Assembly (NCBI RefSeq): GCF_030463565.1
Contig: NC_134653.1
Coordinates: 28,519,150-28,583,149 of the forward strand
Direction: 5' to 3'
Length of the DNA: 64,000 nt
From: Pelecanus crispus
Taxonomy: Eukaryota > Chordata > Aves > Pelecaniformes > Pelecanidae
Shown: one piece after another, positions 50,801 through 61,600 of the stretch
Numbering within the stretch: position 1 is the stretch's first letter
Layout of the letters: each line of letters begins with the position of its first letter
Made by a program: the position numbers and the translations under genes
The notes under the pieces: generated by a model
The model's database searches: none
Seen by the model: the letters and a program-made list of their open reading frames with translations, nothing else
Told to the model about the DNA's origin: nothing

Positions 50801-53797
50801 CAGAAAGGCTACAAAAACACAAATTGAAATAAACAACAACAGGGAAAGAGAAACACTCGCACACCATGAAAGCAAGAGGTACGCATCCCTTTCCTACTAC
50901 GTGCATTCTGCTTCCCTTTCTGTGGCATACGGACTGAAAGGCTGTGATTGTGTCTGTCCACATTTTGTTTAGCAATTTATATGAGAGAAATCTTTTTTCC
51001 CCCAAAAAGAATCTTAATACACGTGCCAAATGTAAAAAGATAAAGCTTAATTTGCTATCAGAAAGATGGCAGAGGAACAGAAGACAGGCCTTCACCTGAT
51101 CAGACACATTATGTGAAAAGTGCAGAAGAAACGGGTATTCATGCAACCCTCCCGTGCTATTTCCAAATTCATGTTTGTCTTCACAACCCATGACATTTTT
51201 CAACCCGTTTCTGCACTAAGTCCCTTATCTGTTTATTCCTCCCCAAGGTGGCACTTCCATTTATAAAATTCACACCTTAATTGCTAGCAGAGACCTGGCT
51301 GCTAGCACAGTCCTGGAAACCTAAAATTAAGTCTTTCCTTTTGCCTGCTGGGACTCAGACCTGGACAGCCTAGCTACTGCTTCTACAGCCCCCACAGAAG
51401 GTCCATGTTGTTTCTTTAAAGCAAACACTTCATTAAGTGATGAGGCACAGCTATGAGCTCACATGCGGCTTTCTTGCAATAATGTGTGTACACTTACATG
51501 AAAGAGTAGAAAGGAATAAAAAGTCAATACATTTACTGCGTCCCTGTGGCTGCATGAACGTCAAAGCAAAATTAACTATTTGTTCTTAAAGTCAGGAGGC
51601 ACTCATTCTGTGAGGAGGTCTGCCTAACGGTTTTCAGTATGTAAAACAAATGCAAATTTCACCTGATTATCCAATGGTTGCTAGTAGGCTAACGGTGAGT
51701 CATATCGCCACTGACAGAACACCCATCAGTTACATTTTGAGCAAGACTTGTTGTGCTTCAGCCAATCTAACAAGTCTTAACCCAGAGAGGTGCATGATGC
51801 GTGTAGCTACTGGTGTCTGAATGGTGGAGGATCCTGTTCAAGCTCATCCATGACTGCAGGTTAACCATCCAGTAATCTTACCGATGTGATTACAACAGGA
51901 ATAGTAGTAGTGTATTAGACACAGCGCCCTGGTCCTACATCATGCTGGAAAACCCTTGTATATGTAGCTTGGACATTGACAGAATCTCCCTGGATAATCT
52001 ACCAGTATTGCTGGATTTTGAGTTGTGGCTAGACAGCAAACACACAGAATGAACTGTTACATTCTTACAGGTTTTTCAAAAAAGAAAGTCTGGATGTGTT
52101 GAAGGGATAAAGCTAATAAAACCTCTTTGCTTCTTGCTATAAACATCAGCTGGTTTGCTTGGGGGGGGGGGAGGGGGAGAAGCAAGCAGGGGGAGTACAA
52201 CTACACATCCTTTCTTTAAAAGGAAGGTGACTTGCTACCTCAGAAATAGTCTAGTAAGAACACTATTTCCCTTACTTAATAAAGTTCCTTGTCCAGTATT
52301 AAAGAAAAGTAATCTTTCAGTTGCATTTCAGCCACCTCAAAGGGCAATTTAAAAAATAATGTAGGGTTTTGATGTTTAAACAAGCTTTTCCAGCAATTAC
52401 TTGTTAATAGCATCCAGAGGCTCCAAGTAAGAAGCAGGAACCATCATCCTAAGCAATTTATAGTAGCAATACATAGAGTGAGGCAGAGGAGTTGAAGGGA
52501 AGGAAAATGCTGGGGGCAGGGAGAAGGGGGAGGGTTAAAAACCACAAGTAAGATTGCTAAGCACATCCAACATCTAAAAACTGGAATAAAAGCCAATGCC
52601 ATGCACCAAAGCCCTCTGGAAATACAAACTGTTTTAAAAAAAAATGTCATTACTTCCTTGTTTGCCCAATCAGATCAGACCCAGCAGCTTTCCTGCAGCC
52701 TGGGCTTTGGAGACCTCCAGCCTTTTGCTACCCCTTCGGCAGCTTTGTGCCCTTGAGTACTCAGGGGCACCAGGCAATGACAGCTGACAGGTACAAACTC
52801 ATTTGCCCCAGGGCTGCCTAGCATGTGAACTCAGAAGGACTCTGAGCTGGAAGAGGAATCTACCAAGAGAAGAAAGAAACTCACTATTTTGCCTAGAAAA
52901 GCCTCGTGTAGCCCTCCTCCAGAGAGCTGAGCTGCATTGTTTGTAAGGTGCGTTATTCACGCTTGTGCTGCAGTCTGTACTCCTCCTCAGGGCAGGGGAA
53001 TGCCACACTGCAGCAAGCTCGCTTGCTCCCAGGTTCACGTGGAAGCATTCCAAGCTACTCAGCTTCTGACAGCTCTCCAACTGCTCTTCCACGCTGTATT
53101 GCTTTACATTACATTGCTTTCCCTGCCAGGAGGCACTGCTGTATTACAGTACAATCATCTAGCAAAATGTAAAACTGATTTTTTCACCTCCCAAATACCA
53201 GCTGACTGTTGCCACTGCAGTCACAACTGTAAGCCCTGCTCTGCATTAGACTTTCCTGCTTTTATGCGTATACAAGAGATTTTAGTATCTTGCCTCCTCT
53301 TCAGCCTCCTTCCCAACTTGCTGCTTCTTCCCTCTCTGTTGTGCTCCCCAGTCCTTTCTGTGGAGGGCAGCCATCCTCAGCTTCCAAGCCCAAGGTGCCT
53401 CTACTAAGGGGAAAATGCCTAAGCCAGCTCATTAGGTGCATTGTCAGGCAACCTGACTGACTGTAGCACCAAACACAGAATGCGAGAAAAATAGCTAGAA
53501 ACATTGTAGTGACTCACAGCTTCATGAACAAGCTCAGCTTTTTGTTGTCAGGATTTTAACGAAGTAAGCAGGCTACAGAGGCATTTTATAACACACACAT
53601 TTTTAAGGTATTAGGAGGCATTTGGCTCCTAATTCTCTTCATTTCAGTGTATTTTACATTACTTGCGGGTTGCAAGGCAAACTAGTACCATGCACTGCAG
53701 TGTAGCTAGTTTCCTTTCTAGTTTTGAATTATAAAAATAGTCATATTATAAGAGCAAAGGTCTAGTTCTCTGTCTGTTCGTCAGGAGTAGCCAAATA
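44863..53797 (-). other. Continuation of probable HIC2 intron or upstream flank
   Basis: No exon, RNA gene or CpG island was recognised. It includes a 19-A run (46022-46040), a possible 75-bp CR1-type remnant (47785-47860), an AT-rich block (49790-50160) and a G-rich run (11 G, A, 5 G at 52161-52177). The ORF of 156 codons at 52937-53407 reads as low-complexity chance translation. Confidence 0.45.
47785..47860. mobile_element. Possible short ancient CR1-type remnant
   Basis: AAGTTATTCCACTGGTTAAT and the following ATTCAGATTTCCAGGTTTGA recall a segment of old sauropsid CR1-type elements that has a near-identical TTATTCCAGTGGTTAATTA block. The piece is only about 75 bp and could be coincidence. 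Confidence 0.3.
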
Positions 53798-53849
53798 GGG
53801 GGGGGGGGGGGGGAAAGGCAACCGGGGGGGGTGGGGGGGTGGGGGGTGG
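53798..53849 (+). repeat. Clustered G tracts
   Basis: G runs of 16, 8, 7 and 6 bases lie within about 50 bases, split by short spacers with single T residues between the later runs. The plus strand can form several alternative G-quadruplexes. Such a cluster is polymorphism-prone and difficult for polymerases, so the assembled length may be unreliable. Confidence 0.85.
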
Positions 53850-53944
53850 CAGCAGAAAGAGTACAGGCAGTCTTTTCCCTTCTTATACCTTATGCAATTA
53901 TTAAAGATCTCCTGAATCAGAGGTTGCATCCAGACCATCACTTT

Positions 53945-54360
53945 TAATAAGAACTTATCTGTCCTTCATCAATTTTTCAATCTGTTTAGACTTCTGCTAT
54001 CCATAATACCCTTTGGCAATGAGTTTCACATGGTAACTGCTGCTTGACAGAGTGCCTCCTCTTTGCCTGCTTTGAACCAGTTTAGTTAACACAAGAACCG
54101 TGAAGAATAACTCCCTACTCCCCTTCCCCACCCCATTCATCACAGTGTAAAAATCTGCAATTTCTGTAATAAGTCATCTCTTCTCTATAGCAAAGAGAGA
54201 AATTCCATTGACTGACTTGAGACCCATCTTTGATTGTCTTCTCTGGACCTTCCCTAGTCCTCCGCTACCTTCAAGTGGTGGTAATCAGGACTGAACTGTG
54301 TTTAAGATACTGGCACACCGTGAATTTACATAGCAGCACACTGATGGTTGCTGTTTGGTT
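53945..54360 (-). mobile_element. Ancient CR1-superfamily LINE remnant, end of ORF2 region
   Basis: Ordered blocks recall the reverse complement of old CR1-type elements of turtles and birds: CTTTGGCAATGAGTTTCACA, GCTTTGAACCAGTTTAG, CACAAGAACCGTGAAG, CCATTCATCACAGTG, TCTTCTCTGGACCTTCCCTA and AATCAGGACTGAACTGTGTT. The element therefore runs on the minus strand, 5' end near 54360. No open frame survives. The alignment is by memory and needs a repeat search. Confidence 0.75.
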
Positions 54361-57300
54361 TACCAGCTTGGGTAAACATCCAGAGAGTTTGTTGATTCTT
54401 CACAGAGTGTACCATTTCCTCCCAGTTGGCTATTAGTCTCTCTGTGAGAACTTTTGGGGGACTCACTTCAGGTAGTGCTCTTAAGTAGCCTGCTGAGGTG
54501 ACAGGTGAATTTTTTCATCTCCCAACAACTGCTGCCACAGATATCTCATTTTTTTTTACCCAATTCAAGCCAGTGAAACTCATAGCTTTCAAATCCCTGC
54601 CATTTTCCCTCCTCCAGAGTCTTCCCAACAGCATGGCAGTTTGCAGCCTCTCAAAGCTCACAGATGCTTTCTTTCACCTGTACACCCAGTGAGAAGTCCC
54701 ACAAGCCAGAGAAGGAGGAAGAACATGGTTCTCCCCAACAAGCTGGGAGAAGCATTAAAGTCTATACTGACCAACCAAGGAAACTTTCTTAAGCTTATCT
54801 CAGTGAATATCCCAGTCTTAAGAAGTTTCCCAGGCATCCCCACATAATGAGTGACTGTCCCGAAGGATCAGTCAGACTTGGCACTGTGATGCACAATTCA
54901 CTACCCTGCCTCATGAGTCCCTACTAATCCCAAGAGGCGTGCTTCACCAAATATAGCTGCTCTGTATAATTGCTTGGCTTATCTCCCCTCTCTCAGCTAA
55001 ACTACCACGGTTCCAAAAGCTCTTAAAATTAATGGTAGATATGCTTGCAGATTAAAATCCATCTACCTGTGTGCATCACTTGCTCATAACAGCACTGTCA
55101 GTCACAGTGCTCAGCTGCAGCACTCTATGCTTCTTAGTAGCAGCTCAAATACTGCCAAATTAGCGAATGCTGGGAGAAACATCAGAGCAGTTTTTTTGAC
55201 CCCAATTTCAGAATTTCTGGGAAGCAGTTGTATGAGAAAGATAGCACAAAAGAAAGTTATGAGCTGAAACACTGCATCTCAGCATACCTGACCAGAAAAC
55301 TGAGCGGGTAGTTTGAGCAAACATGCAATCCTGTGAACATGCGGTTAACAGAAGTAGCTCAAGACAGCTTAATAAAATAACAGCACAGACACATTTTACT
55401 TCCATAGTTACAAACCTCTGAATTTGAATGAGCAAACGATAGAAATAACAACCTTTGTACATCAACAAAACTCTACTACTACCCATGAGCATAAGATACC
55501 ATGCAAAAGCTAGGCAAATAATGTAAGCCAGTTCAGCATATTGAAATCTAAACTTTCTGTCTGGATATCTAATTTTCTGAACATTTTGCATACAGTGCCT
55601 GCAAAAATAACACTGGGTGTGTTAAGTGCTGGAGAGAAGAATCCCTTTCCTTCTGTTTCCTAAGGAAACTAATGTGGGATAGAACATCACTTTTACTCAA
55701 TAGGATGAGAAATTCCACCAAATCCCTTGCTGGAGCTCTGACATAAAGGCAATTCAGAAAGTCAGCCAGAGACCTGCCCACACCCATCACCATTACTTTC
55801 CAAGACTGGAATGAGAAAAAGTTGCATTTAAGTTTTGCACTCGGCCTCAAATGTTAGTCACCTCAATTTTCTCTTTTGAAATATACACACAATATATATA
55901 CACACAGACCGCGTATTTATACACACACATATATAAATCACTCCTGGTATTTCTTCTGAAATCCCTAGTCTGACTGTTCTTGAAGTGCTGAATCTAATAG
56001 ATGGCTTCCCTATTTAATTTACCACCTGTATTATAAAATGCTGCCATCCAACAAGGGATCAAAACCAGCTAGGAGCTTGAATACAGAAAACACAACAGTC
56101 TGCTCACAATGAGCAGAAAAATGAACGTTGTAAAGCAGTTTACAGAGAGTGTCTTAAACACTATTACAAGAAAGCATCAGTCTGTTCAGAGCTACACCAG
56201 GCAGGAAAAAAGTTTGAGTCACAGGGCTGGTTACTCACTGCTGTCTGGGAAGGTGTGCGCAAACGGGTAAGGAAGCATTTAGTATCACCTGCCTCACACT
56301 GGACTCCTGTCCAGGCCTTGAGCTGCAAAAAGTCAACGTGTACTGTTTGCTCACATCCACTTTCTTTGGTAACCAATTGAGAACATGTTACTTAGCTTTA
56401 GCATGAGCCAAGAAAATGCATTTCTTCTTAGTCTAAAAACATCTAGTTCCAGCTCAACTGGTTTCAGAGAAGATTCAGACAAGAAGAATGAGGATGCCCT
56501 CCTTGAGATAGATGTTCTGGCTGCTTGTGGGCATAACTCTCCCAGCAGGACTTGACAATTGATAGTTATTGCAGAAAATGCATTTAAGCTCAGTTCTGTT
56601 AATATGGTGCTCTCCCAGTTGAGACTAGAGGATCTCTGTTCACCTGGTATCTTCTGCATTTATCCTGCCATTGTTCCAGAAGCAGAACTATTACTGGTGA
56701 GGAAAAGTGCCATATGCTTTGAAAGATTTGATTCCTTTATTCATTAAACCAAGAGCTGAGAAAGCTGTTTTATTCAAATGTCCTAGATGATAAGAAGTAC
56801 TCTCCTCAAATTGCAAAGTAAATTCACCCATTGTCCCCTTTCTGTGGCTTAGAAGAGCACATTCCCTTACTATGGGTAAAATAATCACAAAGATTTGCCA
56901 TCTGAAACAGCTATATATGGCTCTTTCTCCATACCCACCATCTACAGGTAAACATTTCTCAAGTGATCATCTGGGAGAGCTGAAAATGGGCAGAGCTCAA
57001 TGCCTAGCTAATTTGACTGTTCAAGGAAAAATTTGGACAACACAATGCTGAAAGTCTTGGAGATGTTTTGCAGTGGCTTTGCTATGTTCAGTTTTTCCTC
57101 AAACACACGTTCCTAAGATTTTCTAGCAAGCTGGTAATTTTTCTGCTGTGTCAAATTTCTTGACAGCTACTTGGGAGAAAATTTAGTTGATACATTAACA
57201 TTTGCATGGCGTATTTCTTTGCACTGTGAAAAAAGTCAAGTGAAGAGGTGAAGAAACTTGCCCCAAAGTCACAATGGCAGCTGCAGAGCTGAGGGGGGAT

Positions 57301-58526
57301 CCCCATCCTCACTCCCTTAACTCGTCATTTTGCAACTAAAGAAAAGCATAGCCAACAGGCAGTTAGATGAATGACAAACCTGCACAGCTATCTGGCTTCA
57401 ACCGCTTGAGCTAAAGCTGCTTCTTACAGTTAGTAGCAGAATCACATCCATCTCCTCTCAGGGGCAAGCCCTGAGAGCCACCTAGCAGGCATCCACTGGT
57501 GATACACTATACCCCATGATCTATCCATGGGGTTAGGCAGAAAGTAGTATCCAAGGTACCTATCATGGCAACATCTAAATGCAAGTATCAGAGCAGTTTA
57601 CAGACAAAAAGGTCTTTTCCCCAGGCTGTTTAAAATTTGCATGTTCCTGTGTAGCACTGAAGATAGCAGCAATGGTGATTCATTAAGATAATGATTTAAG
57701 TAGGAAGCTTAAGAAAGTCAGGGTGGATTAACATCCACAGGGCTGCAGTTGGAGCTTCTCCACTCCAGGCTGCCACCTTCCCTTTTAAGGGAAGGGATTA
57801 ATTCCAAAAGTCAGAACTATGAATTAACAGCAACTATATCACAACTACAATGCATTAAAGCACAAGAGCACCATCTCTACTCCAGCCCATCCTCCTTGAC
57901 AAGGTCAAGCACGACATTTTATGCTGCAGGAAAATTTTCATGGCATTATAAATGATTGGCTTCTCCTTTATGTGATTATTGTTAGTGTAGGTTCTCCTCA
58001 AAACAGGATTGTGCAAGTTTGTTTTAAACTAATTTTCTGTCCACCTTCAAAACAATACAAGTTTTCCTCCAACGAATTGTCTTTCCCCACAATTGAATAA
58101 TCAGGTGGGTTTGATAAATTGATTGCTCCCCACATAATAATGTAAATATACACATTGAAAAAAAGCACACAAGTCCTTTCCATACCCCAACATTTAATCA
58201 AATCGTAATCGGTTACAAGTTGAAACATGCATTCTATCCATAACACGGGGTTAATACTCGGTAACAGGCAGCTCATACTTCAACCCTGCTAGGAGAGAGG
58301 CCTTTGTACAGTGATTTTGATATAATACTTTCTGTTGCCTTCTAGAGAGATGCACAGGCAACCAATGTTGCTATTCTTCTGCTCACTCATAATAGTTGCA
58401 ATAGGGCATCCCAGTGTATATTGCCCCACTCACCGCTAGCTGTGCTTGGTCTGAACGTCTTCTAGGCACTCTATCCCATGCTGATTCAGTACAGAATAGC
58501 TTCCTAGAATGCAATTATAGAAAGAG
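54361..58526 (-). other. Continuation of probable HIC2 intron or upstream flank
   Basis: No gene or exon can be supported. A mixed TA/CA microsatellite lies at about 55884-55937. The 127-codon minus-strand ORF at 55208-55591 has no recognisable domain. Confidence 0.45.
55884..55937. repeat. Interrupted TA/CA microsatellite
   Basis: Short ATATACACACA and TATATATACACACA units are interrupted by a GACCGCGTATTT spacer, followed by ACACACACATATATAA. Confidence 0.75.
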
Positions 58527-58691
58527 TAAGGCTTTGTCTTAAAAAGGGATTATTCCAGAACAGCTATTCCTTATTAACTATTCCCAATCACCTCTTCGTT
58601 AGGATGATGAAGTTAACTGGGAATAGGTCTTCTGCTCAAATTTGTAACTTACCTTGGTCTGAATCAATGGCCCTGTTTAGATGAGCCCTTA
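58527..58691. mobile_element. Probable degraded DNA-transposon MITE
   Basis: The left end TAAGGCTTTGTCTTAAAAAG and the reverse complement of the right end (TAAGGGCTCATCTAAACAGG) are similar over about 21 bases, as expected of decayed terminal inverted repeats. The core has a second inverted pair: CTATTCCCA near 58580 and TGGGAATAG near 58618. A length near 165 bp with no coding capacity fits a non-autonomous hAT- or mariner-like element. No clear target-site duplication is visible. Confidence 0.5.
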
Positions 58692-61600
58692 GTACAGCTT
58701 CATACAATCATAGCAATGGCTTCATCAATAAAAATAGACTCATAGTTGCAATGAAAGTAGAGGTGCTGCGTGGACACATCTCAGCTGAGTTTGTTGTAAG
58801 TTGGGCAGATAACACGATCAAGAAATATGTAAAAATTATGTTCCTATAATGCTAGATCTCATCAGTACTGCACGTGACATTTTGTACTTACAAGTCTCTG
58901 GATCTGCTTTGTTCAAATGTGGTTTATTCCTTAGATATATGGAGACCTTAACAGCAGGGAAATTTTTAGTTCTGTAGCTTCTTTGTTTATTAAGTTCTTA
59001 GCTTGCAAGATTTCTCATCCAAAAAGGGCTGAGAAAGTACCTGGCACATCTTGGATGCTTATTGAATACATTAAATAAATCAAACGTTTTATGATAAAAT
59101 TCCACTCCCCCACACCAAACAGATGTAGGTGCAAGTCAAAGAGGCTTGAAAAATTGCACTAAAATTGATTTTGCTCCAGTTTTCCCCAAAGGAAAAAATT
59201 TGTGTGTGGGTTGAGACAAAAACATGGAAAATTTCAGCTATCATGAATAACCAAAAAGAGAAATGGAGGAAAGACAGAAGCCAAAACTGAACTTCACGCT
59301 CAGAGTGCATAATTTATATTCTCTATAGTGTTCTGTATTACAGGCATTCCTGCACTTAAACATAAAGTGAAAGCCTTTTCCTTGGGCTCATCAAACTTAC
59401 AGAGAAAAATGCCAGATAGCTTAATGCTGGAGTCTTCTAGCTACTCAGGGGAAATCACAGACCATAGAGAAGGTTCTTCAGTTGATTTCAGATTTTGAGA
59501 GGCTAGGAAAGATAGGACCCAACATAGCTGAGGATGTCTGTCACAAAACTGGGGGGAGAGTTACTTACAGATACTTGTCAAGTCCTGCAGCACAAAAATC
59601 TGAAAAAAAATCTTGAACACCTACAACTTAAAATATATACAAAGCCATCTCATGTTTCATGTGTTATAGGGAGGGAACAGAATCAAAACATACACTGTTA
59701 CGGTTGCTTCTAGGCTGTTAGAGTATGACTTGATTTGGTATACCTGCCTGTTAAACATCACTGTCTGCATGATGTTCCATGCCTGAGGTCTAGACATGTC
59801 TAGGCTGTTGGCTTCTGGCAAGGGGCATAGGGCAGAAAGTTTCAGTGGACATGGTTCAGCCATTCCCAAAGACGATACTGGCATCTCAAAGGAGCTCTCT
59901 GACAGAGACACAGAACTCAGTATTTCAGGGCAGCATTCAACTGCCAGACCCACAAGACCATTTCTTGTGTCCCTGCAACTCCTTATTCATACCGCACCTC
60001 CCACATTCACACTGATAAAGCTGGTCCATCCCATACACAGAGTTCATCAGGGATCCTGTGTCAAAAACCAGCAGGTGATCCAGCCTGCCATTACTTGATC
60101 GCAGTATCTGTGTAACTATCAGTCTCCCTTTGCATATAGGCAATCTTAGTCCATGTATGTAATATTTTACAAGCAACTTTTATGGGTTCTTTTCCCCATA
60201 GGAGAAAAAGTTGAGAGACATGATAGAAAGGGGAAAGGGCAATTATAAATATATGCAAGTCAAATGGCGGGGGGCGGGAACTGAAACCACTTCCAGTCTC
60301 TCTCTCCAACAAATTCCACACTCTCATGGTCTCTGGCACCACTTCACAGTAACCCCAAAAGATGTTCACCTGCTCCCACAGCACTAAGAAACAAACAGTG
60401 AAACAGGAACAAAGAAGCTCCCACCTAGGATGACCAACGTAATCCCCGGACAGCGCATCCCAGTGGGAAAACCTTATCATTAAAGCAGAAGAAAAACAAA
60501 CACGCATGCACACACACACAGCTCTACTGCTGTGCTCTATTAGCATCCTTCCCATTTTCTATACGCATCTAATATCGGGAGATTTATATTCAGGCCAAAA
60601 GCTCACGCTGGCAGGAGAGGAAAGTACTTTGGAGAAGAGAGGGGAAGGAAAAAAAAAAAGCCTACAGTTTCTTGGCTTGTGATCAGCAGGCTGGATGCAT
60701 TCTGTGGAACTAGGCCAAAGCGTTAGTTATTATATTCAAGAGAACATCTGAATCCCAGCTCAAGGGAGCCGAGTTTGCGGCTCTCATTTATGCTGTATAT
60801 CAATTGAATATCAAACCACATTTTCCGCCTTCTGAATAATAAAGCTTAATAGTTTGGGACTCCCATATGGTCTATTGTTAAAATATTTCCAAACACTGGC
60901 TGCTGTTTTATTTCTGAAGGAAAGACATCTCTTTCCTCTTCAAGCTTTACTTGTTTAAAAGATGCTTGTAGCAAAAGCAAAATATACTAATCTTTTAAAT
61001 ATTTCCAGAGTTTTAAGAAGGACTGAAAAATGAGGGGATAAGGAAAAGCAAATACATTTTGAAATTGGCTTTTTTTTTTTAAATGTCACATGCAAATGTT
61101 TGTTCCAGGCAGAAGCAGCTGGTGCCACCAGGCTCTGCTGTTCAGAACAGGGGGTGCAGAAGCTTTCAGAAACCATGAGCTGCTCTAACAAAGGAGGACC
61201 ACACAGACTCAAACCATTCACAAAAGGACCCAGGCCGATTATTTGACTATTACTTACAAGGAAGCTTGGCCAGTAACGTAGGTAATAAATACTGGAGAAA
61301 CCTGTTCTGTGCATAACCCGGTTTTGTCTTTTCACAAGTCCTGCTCTCTAATTAGCTACTCATTGCTGGAGGGCATTGCTGATGGATGGAGTGTATCAAT
61401 TTGGTATATTTGAAAAAAGAGTTAAGAAACTTGTCAAATAATAAAAGTTTATAACACTCTGCAGCGTGTTAGGAACAGCCACTAGTGCTCCTAGTCACAC
61501 CAGAAAAGAATATTCCTGTTCTTTCTACTTTGCAGAAAAAGACTTAGTGCAGAGAGATTCTCGAACTTGCAAGGGCTGCAGCACCCTGCTTAGAGCCTGG

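Noticed and set aside
52937..53407. 156-codon plus-strand ORF
   Set aside because: Leu/Ser/Cys-rich without recognisable domain, and overlapped by other chance frames.
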